Of a stretch of 64,000 nucleotides of DNA, positions 47,046-57,881 are shown piece by piece. Location: assembly GCA_025890175.1 (NCBI GenBank), contig JANPYM010000017.1, positions 728,659-792,658 of the forward strand. Direction: 5' to 3'. The DNA comes from Ciborinia camelliae. Taxonomy: Eukaryota; Ascomycota; Leotiomycetes; Helotiales; Sclerotiniaceae. Positions within the stretch are counted from its first letter, which is position 1. Each line of letters starts with the position of its first letter. The notes below the pieces were generated by a model, which had not been told where the DNA came from, searched no databases, and saw nothing but the letters and a program-made list of their open reading frames with translations. Position numbers and translations under genes: made by a program.

Positions 47046-49001
47046 TTTCAACAATTTGACAGAACTGTGAGTAAAGGAAAGGAAACAAATTTTTGTCTTT
47101 CATAGATTATTTGCACAACGGATGTTGAGCTCTTTGAATTACTTTGACCTCACCTTGGCGAAAGGTAATGAAGTCAGACTTCGAGCCGGAAAAGTCTACG
47201 GAGACAGTCTTCCACCGGAAAGTCGGCATTGTGATCTGACAAATGCGATTTTCTTTTTCTGATTTGTAAGGAACAAACATGTTGGTGTTATGTTGACAGA
47301 CATTTCGTTGTAAAAATGAGTTGGAAGGTTGTTGGAACACTGTTGGGACCAACCAACAATCCCTACTTTACAGGACCCACGCTCTTAATCTCCCCCTTGC
47401 CAGCCATATAAAATATACAATAGTTGAGGCTCCAGTTTCTCGTTGGAATTTATATTGCGCCATCCAAGTTCTTGTCTAAACTATCACATCTATAAAATGG
47501 GAAGCTATCATTTGATATCCTTATATGGTATCATTCCAAATAGTCTGCCCGGGAAGGGCAGTGAAGTGAAGAAATTTCAAGATCTCAAAGAGTGACGTGA
47601 CGATAAGTATAAATCTGTCTTTACAGACGCTCCACAATATTATTGATAGCGGTAAATAGATTGTAGCAGTTGTGAAAGGCTATAGCAGTCCAAATGCCTT
47701 TCAAAGTAGTTCAAAAGAGGTATATACAACGATACCCCTATATAAGAAGTCACTTGGCGACAAGTTCAGATCTTGATTTTAATATTTTTGATCGCCTTTC
47801 TGATGGAATCTATAGATATTCGTTATATCTTTGAAATCAGCTTCAAAGGCTCTGTTTTCTAGTATAAAGACGTTGATTTAATCTATAAAAAAATATTTGT
47901 CGTGTTTGGATGTCAATATAAAGTTGGTGTCGCACACACTTCTGAAGGAAAGCGTGGGTCCAATGAGTCGGTCAGAAGAATATTCTTCCTAGGTATACTG
48001 TTTCTGGCATTGCCTACTCGCATGTTGCATATACTTTCGCAATTTATAAATGCTATGAGGCTTAGTTAGGTTGCCCAGTCGTAATCCCGTATTATTTCTC
48101 TTACAGAAACCAATGTGCTATGTCATGGTTCATCCTACGCCACCCAGGCAGTTATATCATTATCATTGGTTTATTTGATTTGCAGATTTATTTATCCATG
48201 CCCAGCTGCCGAAAGTATAGCCCTCCTCCAGTTCATTCAACTGCATCTCCTACGAGTAATACTGTGTCATATTCAGCCCAAGAAAGAGGGGTAACAGCCA
48301 CCATCCCTTTATGGGACATTGCGAATCCTTCCATCTCTTCCAAAGATATGCACAAGAGGTTCAGCTGGAGATGGTATCTTCATAACTGCAGCTCAAGCTC
48401 AAAGTCGGTATTTCGTACAAACTACGGAATATTACAATCTCATCATTTATCATGATGTGATTCTGATGTGGACTCATACTCTACCGTGTCAGCGTTATGA
48501 TGCATGATTAGTAATGACATCCTACTCTGTACTTCCCGGAGTCCTTCTCAGTTCACATAGAATGCGATAGATGCGGGTTTATGAAAGATAGAATACAATG
48601 ATACAAATCATTCTTAGGAATGTGAAGGAAAATCGCGAATGAACTTCTGGCAGAATGTCAAAAGAGGGTATTCGGAAATTTCGGAAAGGAGGAAATTTCT
48701 GTGTGTGTTAGGAAGTAGATCTTATACTATTTGACTTGGTAATGGGGTAGATGAGATTATTGTTACACAGCATCAGTAGCTTCCAGCTATTCTAAGCACC
48801 ATTCTGGTGTGGGGAAGCCAAAAATAGAAGCTGAAATATAGCTCTCTCTCTGTATATATACTCACTCAGATTTTTCTTCTGGATTTTGTTTGGGCTATAA
48901 GATGATTTCATAGTATCTACTAATGCTACACATTTGATCACGAGGAGTAAACCATCAAAGCGATTCGGTTAGATTATATTCCCAATCAACTTCCTATCGA
49001 G
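47046..49001. other. intergenic region between MFS and SAT4-type genes
   Basis: Divergent spacer of about 2 kb holding both promoters. A 62-codon open stretch at 48319 overlaps another at 48120 but neither resembles a known domain. AT-rich; no repeats of note. Confidence 0.5.
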
Positions 49002-50438
49002 ATGCCTGCAATTCAATTCGATTCCTCTCTTTCATCTCAAGACCGAGGCCCTACAATACTGCAGTTTATGTGGATTGTAGCCGCTATTTCAATCATCGTC
49101 GTTGCAGCCAGGTTCTATGTCCGACATACCTATTTGCACCGGATCAAGATAGATGACTGGCTCATATTTGCAAGTCTGGTTTGTGTACCCGCACCAATGC
49201 CCTGTGTGAGACACTGATCGATATACAGATCTGCGCTGTCGTTAATACATCATTAAATACAGTGGCAGTCTTGAGCGGCCTTGGTCGACATAAACAGTTT
49301 CTCGATTCACTTCAAATAGCCGAAGCAACTAAGTGGAGTTATCTAGCACAACCGATAGGAATTCTAGGAGCTGCTCTAGGTCGCCTTTCCGTTGCATATC
49401 TTTTGATATCTATCTTGCCTAATCAACAGAAAGCCCAGCGGATTTTCTTATATACAATCGGCTACTCTCATGTCTTGATGACTGTCTGTTTGGTCATATA
49501 CATCTATGCTCAATGTCATCCCATCAGTGCCTACTGGAACCACGCATTAGGGAAGTGTCTTGATCCTCGTGTGCGACTGTACTTTGGATACTTTTTGGGA
49601 TGTAAGTCATATCTCTAGATAGATTCTTCCTCCCCTCGTATTAATGAAATGTATAGCATACTGTTCATTTATCGACCTAACTCTCGCATTATTCCCCATA
49701 TCAATATTTTGGAAACTACAACTCAGACTCGCGTTGAAGGTATTCTTGTGCATTATCATGGGTCTGGGTGTTGTGTATGTCTATCTAGGTACTCTAGGCT
49801 TTAGAAGATCTCGTGCTGACGATTCGTCAGTGCAATGGCAGCTTCGATTGTGAAGACCGTGGAGCTTGGTTTGCTCTCCCACACTAACGACTCTACATGT
49901 AAGAGGAACAGGCAAACTCTTTAATAGACAACAATACTAACATCAACTAAGATGATAACTCTTACCTGTTAATATGGTATGCGTAAGTCTTGAGTCTGCA
50001 CCACAATATATTGGAGGTAATCACTAAACAAATAATAGGCTCGAGATGTACCTCGTTATAATAGCCGCCTCAATCCCAACACTCAAGCCTGTGGCTCTCA
50101 CCAGATACAAGTTTACCTCATCCCAAGGCACTGACAGTGGATTTTCATGGCGTCGTTTATTCAAGTCTAGAGGCAGCACCAACCGAAGCCACACAGAAGA
50201 CGAACACAAGCCATCAGAGCAACCCCATATCCGCCTGTCCAACAAAAATTCTTGTGGTGTATATACGGCCATGCTTCGCTGTGAAGACGATCACTTTGTG
50301 GAGGGTGTAACACCAAAGAATGAAATGGAATTGAAGGGTATCCACAAAACCACAGAGTTTACTATTGGATATGCAGACAAATCTCTCATGAGCGAACAGC
50401 CACAGGTGAAACCACAAAGGGAATTTGAGATGGTATGA
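49002..50438 (+). CDS. SAT4/PTH11-type rhodopsin-domain membrane protein
   Basis: Fungal seven-helix integral membrane protein of the rhodopsin (SAT4) domain family. Six exons: 49002-49178, 49229-49601, 49657-49774, 49831-49898, a short exon near 49950-49975, and about 50039-50438. Family hallmarks: RIKIDDWLIF after helix 2, GLGRHKQFLD, KWSYLAQPIGILGAALGRLS, SVAYLLISILP, CHPISAYWNHALGKCLDP, FIDLTLALFPISIFWKLQLR, and then SIVKTVELGLLSHTNDSTYD before the last helix, MYLVIIAASIPTLKPV. The hydrophilic C-terminal 110 residues are cytosolic. Members are often annotated as PTH11-like receptors, but a ligand role is unproven for most. Confidence 0.88.
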
Positions 50439-50842
50439 GCTGCACGAGTATACAGGGTATTACCTCATCTGTCTCAGTGGAGTCTGGTTAACACCATTAC
50501 CATTATGAGGGGCTTTAGCGAAATATCCATACTGCCAAGGACAACTCTCAGAAACTAAGCAGTCTTTATTCATACCAAGAGACAAAGCTACTTTCTTTAT
50601 TTTCTTCTAATCGTGCCGCCATTTCCGGAATTTAATCTTCAAATAAATGAATTCTGACATACATGATGTTGGCTTATGTTGGAAATGGGTATCGGGACTA
50701 TCGGCAGTTTTCACGCCTTCGCAATTGGGCCGAATCTTATCAGCACATCAGACAACCAACCACAATTACTAATGCAGATCCATAGCAAATCACTACCGGC
50801 CCATTCCGCCAATTACGCCGCTATTGGAATATCTTTCATCCA
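50439..50842. other. intergenic region between converging SAT4-type genes
   Basis: 3' flanks of two convergent genes. No additional feature seen. Confidence 0.6.
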
Positions 50843-52164
50843 CTAAGAGAACTCGTAACTCTGCTTCACAACTTGAGCTTCTGCAGATGAGGCGTCAATT
50901 CTAGTTTGGAGACTAATCTGCTCAGTCGGGGTATTCTTAACACCAGACCCATCACAATAAAACCTGCTTGTAACCCCTTCAAGCTCAGTCAAACTCGGTT
51001 CCCGGCCAGTTCCGGTTCGCATAACATTGGTCATGGAGTCAAGATCTCCGTAAGGTTGCTTAGACTTTTGACGTACGAAGCGACCTTTAACACTATGAAT
51101 CAACCCCTGATTTTGTCGTTCTGGATGAGCCGCGAATCGGCTTCTAGTACACGGAAAATGGCGCAGAAGTGGGCGAAGGCCAACAAGGCATGCAGCTGAG
51201 AAGTACATCCCACACTCAACCACCGTCCAAATGAGCGTCGGTCTACCATACCCTATAGATTGTTAGCGATATGATTTAAATTTAGAGAAGTTCATGGTTA
51301 ATACATGTAGGGTCTAAGATGATATCGGTGGTAAAAAACTCCACTGTGCGAACAATGGATGCAATCATACCCCTATAGCCAAATTGTGAGACTTCCAACT
51401 TATTGAATTGTAATTGGAGAGATTATTACTAACACACTACCGGTAAGACAAATCAATGAGATACCAGCTTTCCTCAACATTGAAGCTTGCAGTGTCCATA
51501 TAGTTCGTACCGGGAGTAGCAATATGACCGTATCGAGAGTGAAGTTGGGAATGTTAACAAGTCTCCACCATAAGAGTATGTTGAAGCATTTTCCTCCTTG
51601 TATAGATTTGTCCCAGGTATAAGCCAATGGCTTGCACTCAAGTTGAGCAGATAAAAGTGTGGCAACGCAATTTGCAAGTAGCAATGTAATGGCTGCCCAG
51701 CAAAAAAGTCTCGGCCAGCGATGCGTAAAGATCCGGAGATACATAACCACTACAGAGATTCTAGATAGAGTATTGGATGGGACGTAGAACCATTCTAGAA
51801 TATATATGAGCTTCGACAGCAGCACAAGCTTCTGGGGGTCATCGGCGGCAATTACTTCGACGTGTTTTCCAACCCCTGCAAAAGAGACTGAGACTATAAA
51901 TGGATAAGTTTCGAAGAACAATACTCGAGGGCTTTTCAACTTCGAGCACATACTAAATATTGTGATCCCTAGACCAACCAGGAGAAGCCATGCCGGTGGC
52001 AAGAGATAATCATCCCATCCTCTTGCAGTGGCCTTGAAACTTCGAACATATATTCTCAGACCAAGCAGAATGGTGGCCAAGGCTAAGATAATTGCATCAG
52101 CAATCACTACCTTATTCCCAGCATAAGCATTCAGATATTTGGGTGTAAGATTTGGCGACGCCAT
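50843..52164 (-). CDS. SAT4/PTH11-type rhodopsin-domain membrane protein (second)
   Basis: Second seven-helix SAT4-family protein, facing the first. ATG at 52164 gives MASPNLTPKYLNAYAGNKVV, then helix 1 (VIADAIILALATILLGLRIY), ARGWDDYLLPPAWLLLVGLG, RVGKHVEV after a 78-nt intron (GTATGT...TTGCAG), KLIYILEWFYVPSNTLSRIS, CKPLAYTWDKSIQGGKCFN, NFTLDTVILLLPVRTIWTLQ, then SIVRTVEFFTTDIILDPT and TLIWTVVECGMYFSAACLVG. At least three introns; two lie between about 51420 and 51240, and exact edges there are less sure. The C-terminal 100 residues are hydrophilic. The first intron has a length divisible by three and no stop. A transposon sits 164 bp upstream of the start codon. Confidence 0.85.
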
Positions 52165-52327
52165 TGTGGTCCGTATGACCGTTACCTATGCAAAATATAG
52201 TGGATAATGAAATGTGGAATCTAGCACGAAGGATTAGAAAAGTTTGGCTGCGGAAAGATATCAGATACGGGTACTAGTAATTAATTGTATGGCAACGTGT
52301 GGAGCAATCAGCCGAAGATCTAAAATA

Positions 52328-53158
52328 CAGTCAAGGATACTTAAACACAACAAAAAAGATAATTTCGATTAATTGAAATTTTTATAATACCAAAATATAC
52401 AAAATAATTAAAGAAATTCATATATACAATAATATTTTATATTTTATATATATTCGATTTAATATCGAATATACAAAAAAATCATATAACAATAAATGGG
52501 ATTTGAGACTTTCGTTTAATATTATATTTTATTATCTAAACTTTTATTATATTATTTGAACTTTTATTTTATTATTTAATTTTTTATATAATAAAAAATT
52601 ATAATTTAAAGTTATTAAACAAAATAAAGTTTTTAAAATATATAAAAAAAAAAAAAGAAATATTATATAATATTATTTGAATTTCAATTTTAAAAATCTA
52701 AAATAATATAAAACAATAAAATAAAATTAAAAAAGTCTAATAATATAATTAGATTCTATATAAATAATATTATTGATTTAATATAATTTATATAATATAT
52801 TGAATGATTACGTATAACATATAACAATGTCAGGGGTGAACAACTTTACCACTGCGCCACAAAAGCGTGGAGTATTCCAGATTGGGATCTGGAATAGTTG
52901 TTCTACTATATAAACCCTGCCAGCAGAGATCCACACCGTGGATTACCCCTATGGACCCACCCAGTGGATCCACACCCTGACAAACAATAGATTAAATTTT
53001 AAAATTTTATTTTTTGGGTTTTTAAAATTTTTTTCAATATTATTTTTAAAATATTTTTAAACTATTAAAATCAATTTAGTATTCTATATATTCTGATATA
53101 TAAAAAATTTCAATTAATCAAAATTTCTTTTTTTGTTGTATTTGAGTGTCCTTGACTG
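52328..53158. mobile_element. non-autonomous Tc1/mariner-like element, AT-rich
   Basis: Terminal inverted repeats of about 60 bp flank 831 bp. The left end (52328) begins CAGTCAAGGATACTTAAACA and the right end, read inward on the minus strand, begins CAGTCAAGGACACTCAAATA. Both are bounded by TA (52326-52327 and 53159-53160), the target-site duplication of Tc1/mariner/Fot1 elements. Mismatches between the two ends are largely C/T transitions. The interior is extremely AT-rich and has no open reading frame, so it is a MITE-like or decayed derivative. It interrupts the promoter side of the gene at 52164. Confidence 0.85.
52828..52982. mobile_element. 155-bp short element nested in the AT-rich element
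   Basis: Starts TGTCAGGGGTG and ends CACCCTGACA (inverted ends), with a 5-bp direct repeat AACAA on both sides (52823-52827 and 52983-52987). Its composition is near balanced, unlike the surrounding AT-rich host element, so it appears to have inserted later. On the minus strand it contains GTGGCGCAGTGGTAAAG, similar to a tRNA-type A box, but no B box follows. Confidence 0.75.
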
Positions 53159-53628
53159 TACAAAAGATTCTTTAACATTCAATAGATTGTGAAAGGTAGG
53201 GGGACATTCATACCGGATTTGAACTAGATTGAGGCGCGGTTTTGTACATCCCAGGTGCCGAAAACCCTTATGGAAGGTAATGCCAAATCCGTTACTTCAT
53301 AGGGTATCATGCAGATGTAACGCTGGATAATTGAAGATAAGATTGTTTCACATGTCTGTCCAGATTCTATAAGCCAGGGGTGTCAATGACTCGGGACTAT
53401 TCAACATTGCCATGTCTACGTTACATTGTGGAATAAGCGAGCTGGACTAAATATACACTTTATTTTTACCTAAGGATAATCGCTACTCTAACCAAGGGTA
53501 TGTTTGGGTTCATCGGCGATGTATATTGGAATATGATTTGGGCCACTTTTCCTGATCAGGGTGAGTGCCATTATTAAAACAATCTTTAGAATTGACTCCT
53601 CCAGAAATACCACTCTTGGAATGTGACT
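53159..53628. other. intergenic region between the transposon and the DMATS 3' end
   Basis: About 470 bp, 3' flank of the prenyltransferase gene. Nothing recognised. Confidence 0.5.
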
Positions 53629-55020
53629 TTACACCTTTCGAGGTTCTGGTTTGAAATACGACACCAAGCGCAGGCATCCATCTTGACGGATAGAGACTCC
53701 AACGTATGTTTGTATCCCGGTACGTGCCTTCATTGAATCTAAATTGCTATATGACTGGTTAGAATGCTTGAATCGAGGCGGGGAAATTTTCGGGTGAACT
53801 CACAATAAAGTAGCCATAGTCTTAATGTAATTAGGTACATATTTGGCTCTGTCGTAATGTGACAGATAAGCAGAAAGGCCTTGAATGATCTGCTCGTCGC
53901 TTCGAGAGTAATGTCGTACAGGGATATAAATCTTGGTTGTAGGAAGACCCGCGCCTAGTTTAAATTCGACATTGTAAAGAATTCCGGCAGTACGATGATT
54001 CACAACCCGTAGAGATTCCTCTGGTGCATTATTTACGTCGAAAAGACAGTTCCATAAATGATTAAGGTCCTTGACCCCTTGATCCACCTTGGTGTTTTGC
54101 AATCGGCCACCCAATGTCAAAATATCGACTACCGATTGAAAGCTTGTCTCGCGTGATCGTATATAAATTTTAAGACGAGAGCTTTCAGGTTCCGTAAGGT
54201 CAATTGCTAACATATCATGCTCCAGGCCCTCTCGTCCTGGCTCCGATGCAAATTCGCGATAGACTTGAAGTGCCTTGGTGTTTTGACTTGTACAATGTGG
54301 AGCTGACTCTATTGCGCTGAATATTGCTTCAATATTTGTGCAGCCATCGACTCGTGCCTTGCGTGCAGGAAAGAAGTAAGCTTTGCTGGATATCTTCGAT
54401 AGAGTGAGATCAAAGGCATAAAATATGTGGGATGAATGCCCCTTGTCCTGTTGAAGACAGAATTCGGATAGTGATTTTGAGCCCTGAGGTTGATTGAATT
54501 CCTTGTCGAAGTATTTAAACCAATCATCTTGACATCCCTCTATAGATCGCAAAAGCTTTTGGTGAAACAGTGCACCTGCGATGTTGTTGAAGGGGTCGAG
54601 AGAAGTTCCCGCGTTCATACCGACGGGCTCTACAGAATATCGTATTGTTGGAGGATCATTCTTAGTTCCCCAGTCCCAGCTGAGCTCAACAGGAGTACCG
54701 TCATCTGTCATGAAACTTGGCCACTTATATTTCATGTCCGATCTTTTGGAACTGGAAGCATCACCAAGGCTAGAGGCGACGTGGTCTGCAAAGAACCTTA
54801 GATCCCTATACTGCATCTCTGTAGAATAATCGGCAAAGTATAACAAGACACCAAGCGCGTATCCAGTATGATGTTTCCACCAATAGTTTTGCTGCAGGCT
54901 CAAAGAGGGTGCAATGTCGCGATCAATAGCTGTGAAAATCGGAGGCTCAAAAGATGCAAGTATGATAGAATTATCTTCGCTGTCATGTCTCCGTGTATGA
55001 AGCTTAGATAATGGAGCCAT
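53629..55020 (-). CDS. DMATS-type aromatic (indole) prenyltransferase
   Basis: ABBA-barrel prenyltransferase of the dimethylallyltryptophan synthase family, which transfers a prenyl group from DMAPP (or longer diphosphates) to an indole or other aromatic acceptor without needing an Asp-rich motif. Two exons: 55020-53804 and 53746-53629, with a 57-nt intron (GTGAGT, CTAAC, CATATAG), 444 aa, normal for the family. Motifs in order: NYWWKHHTGYALGVLLYFAD, DDGTPVELSWDWG with the Glu that binds the indole N-H, PTIRYSVEPVG, KAYFFPARKA, RLKIYIRSRE, GILYNVEFKLGAGL, TTKIYIPVRHYSRSD, and on exon 2 GIQTYVGVSIRQDG and LRLVSYFKPEP. The Arg/Lys/Tyr pyrophosphate shield residues look intact. Start chosen at MAPLSKLH, as the frame upstream lacks the family's alignment. 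Probably the core enzyme of a cluster with the P450 to its right. Confidence 0.93.
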
Positions 55021-55267
55021 GATGAAGAATCGGAGTAAATGGAATGTCAATTAGACCGTACACATCAATGAAGAATTTTGCTGGATACTTAAGTAACGCA
55101 GTACTTAGGGTAACGCAGGTCAAGTCTAACTCCGAAGAAGTTAGAGATAAAAAAAACTTTTACTGGTAGCAAATTGAACCCCATACTCAAAGAAGCCTGA
55201 TAATAACCACAGAAATGTTCAACAAAATGGACCATGGCGTGACGATATAAGCATTTCCCATAACCAC

Positions 55268-55309
55268 TGACCAATGGTCAATACGCGATCGGACCCCTAT
55301 TCGGACCCC
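55268..55309. promoter_or_regulatory. candidate regulator sites in the DMATS promoter
   Basis: About 250-290 bp upstream of the DMATS start: a perfect inverted repeat TGACCA-A-TGGTCA (55268-55280) that includes a CCAAT box, then two direct copies of TCGGACCCC (55289-55297 and 55301-55309), 12 bp apart. CGG-containing direct repeats are typical Zn2Cys6 regulator sites. A related CGGACCC occurs upstream of the P450 gene at 57498-57504. Function is inference. Confidence 0.45.
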
Positions 55310-55365
55310 GATGAACCTCATCGGTAGCTTGCCGGCGAGTAATAGCACCCTTTCGGGCCATATAA

Positions 55366-55382
55366 AGAGTCCAAAGGACTCT
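55366..55382. other. short perfect hairpin AGAGTCC-AAA-GGACTCT
   Basis: Seven-base inverted repeat with a 3-base loop, followed by a T run, upstream of the DMATS promoter. A role is unknown. Confidence 0.5.
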
Positions 55383-57881
55383 TTTTTGTCTCATTAATTC
55401 AGTCCAGCCAATGCGATCGATACTATACACTACTATCAATCAAATCATTATCTATATCACGTCCATAAATTTCTCCTGACATGGTACAATCATGAATGCG
55501 ACAAGTCGACCCAGGGAGTCAGTTTACTTGCAAGTGGTCTTCCAATCCTCGAGCCCAAACAGGCAAATAGTATTCAACATCGACCACTCAATTGCGAAAT
55601 TGAATCTGGCAGGGTCATCTACTTGACTCACACCTTAATAATCCACCAACAACAATCACATACAGAAACATTGAAGGCACGGCTTACGGACGGTCAGTTG
55701 TTGGATCTAGGCCAAACTTTCATGGAATTTCTACTGGAAATTTGCTTCCAAGGATCTTCATAGTGATGCGAACGAGTAAACCACGAGACTATCACGGCGA
55801 TTCGATGTCTTCTTGCAGATGGAAAGCTACAATCCAGAATTAGACGTAATATCAAGCTGCCTAACTCAACTCGAGTCTGCGCCGTAGAAATACAGCCAAT
55901 GTAACAAGCAAATCCAGTTTCCTCAACCGCTATTGAAATCAATCGCAGATATTATGGGGAAGGTATTAGCACGATACCCTAGCAAAAGTTAAGAATGATT
56001 GAAGAAAGGAGCAGGAGATCACAATGATAGGGATTTAATTCCCCCTATCTTACAGAGCAATCTGGTAAATAGTCATTGTACCACAGGACAGGTGCGCATG
56101 AATTCAGTTTTAGTTGAAGATAATTTCTTCTCGCCGGGATGATATGCATACAACCCACTAGTGTCACTCTACCCGCCGTTGTACATCATCAATGAAGAGA
56201 GCACTTTCTTCTCGCCGGGATGATATGCATACAGCCACTAGTGTCACTCTACCCGCCGTTATACATCATCAATGGAGAGAGCACTTTCTTCTCGCCGGGA
56301 CGATATGCATACAAGCCGCTAGTGTTACTCTACCCGCCGTTATACATCATAAATGGACAAAGCACTTTCTCCTTGCCGGGACGATATGCATACAACCCGC
56401 TAGTGCCACTCTACCCGCCGTTACGCATCATCAATGGAGAAAGCACTTTCTTCTCGCCGGGATGATATGCATACAGCCACTAGTGTCACTCTACCCGCCG
56501 TTATACATCATAAATGGACAAAGCACTTTCTCCTTGCCGGGACGATATGCATACAACCCGCTAGTGCCACTCTACCCGCCGTTACGCATCATCAATGGAG
56601 AAAGCACTTTCTCCAAACAATGATGAAACCCCCCTTAGTAAAATGATTATCCCTCATTATTCTCATGTGGCGAGAACAATGAACCACCCAGTGAAAATCT
56701 AATTAAAGGGGCTCTTCTAATCCATCATGGCATTATAATACATCGAAACTGCGAATATGATACCCTCCTGGCGAATATTTCTCCGAATATTTCTCCAGTG
56801 TAATCTTCAGACGCACGTAATATATTTTGAGGGAAATGGGATTATCTGCATGAACGTTGAAGATGCACTGAAATTAGCGTCAGCGGGAGCAACTGTGGCA
56901 TGAGAAAACTAGGCCTCATTACGCTCGTGTGTCGGTGTCGATCTATCTGCAGGCATTCCTAGAAAGACGCAGCTATCACTTGAAGTTATGTCTGGGACAT
57001 AAGATGGGGGCTTTACAGGGTGAACTATATTCCCGTTACGCGAGAAAATTAGGCGATAGAGGGTTTAGCGCTTACCCTCAGTTAGGTGAGATAAGAGGGT
57101 ATGGTATGATGATATGATGCCATCCGCCCTAACTCCGGAATCCTTCCCTTTGAACAACTCCTTTGGACTAGGGTGCCGGTTTGGATGTAGGGTTGGGCCG
57201 ATCCAAGCTCTAATAAGCTCGGTAAGGACCCATTATGGGACGAACACACTGCACAGATCTCATATGGGCCATATTCAAAATCAAACCATGTAATAAAGCC
57301 TGTGAGTCTCCCCACAACTACATCCATGCTTCGAACCAACATCTGTTTGACCATAACGTTTTTTATTCATCATGTTGGACTCGGAAGTTCATACAGATAA
57401 ATATTGATTGATTGATTGATATTTCGAAAGTATGAGGTTGGGGTAGTATTTCTTCATATGTTTGGTAGGTTTGGAATGGATAGAGCTTTTAGTTCGGCGG
57501 ACCCAGGCAACCAAATCCCGAGTTGGAAATTGATTTGCAATCATTTGTACTTCACTCAAAATTTGCACATGCATCAATATGTGCGGCGGCGGCGTAGTTA
57601 TTCGTAGGCAGGGATGAGTGCCGACTTCCAGATCGCATTGACATTCCTCTGTATTTGGATCTCAGCGAGTCGGTCAGATCGCACCAAAAGTTGTTCCATC
57701 TGTTGGCGTTGTTGGTTGTCAGGTCTTCTGATGCTGTGAGAACAGCCTGTCCTTATTTTCACGAGGACGAAGTATCAAACCATTATCATGAAAAGTTGAT
57801 GATACAGCTCGTTCTGTTCCTCTTCACACGCTATACTCACTCGAATTTCATTACTTCAAAAACAAACCTCATTTTGCCACC
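55383..57881. other. 2.5-kb region between DMATS and P450 promoters
   Basis: Divergent spacer of the two biosynthetic genes (whole interval 55021-57881). It contains the 81-bp minisatellite at 56127-56615. Remaining open stretches have no recognisable domain. A short unannotated gene cannot be excluded. Confidence 0.5.
56127..56615. repeat. 80/81-bp minisatellite with a dimeric higher-order pattern, about 6 copies
   Basis: Landmark TCGCCGGG (or TTGCCGGG) occurs at 56131, 56212, 56292, 56373, 56454 and 56534: spacings 81, 80, 81, 81 and 80. Units 3-4 and 5-6 are nearly the same dimer, so a roughly 161-bp pair was duplicated as a block. Each unit has ATATGCATAC and CTACCCGCCGTT. Since the spacing is not always a multiple of three, the open frames through it are not a conserved coding repeat. 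Confidence 0.92.

Noticed and set aside
48120..48507. Overlapping open frames between the MFS and SAT4 genes
   Set aside because: Neither carries a recognised domain; could be a relic, but I cannot support it.
56192..56646. Open frames through the 81-bp repeat near the DMATS gene, which could suggest a repeat-containing RiPP precursor peptide
   Set aside because: The spacing alternates between 80 and 81 so the peptide repeat changes frame, there is no signal peptide, and no regular Kex2-type KR sites separate the units.
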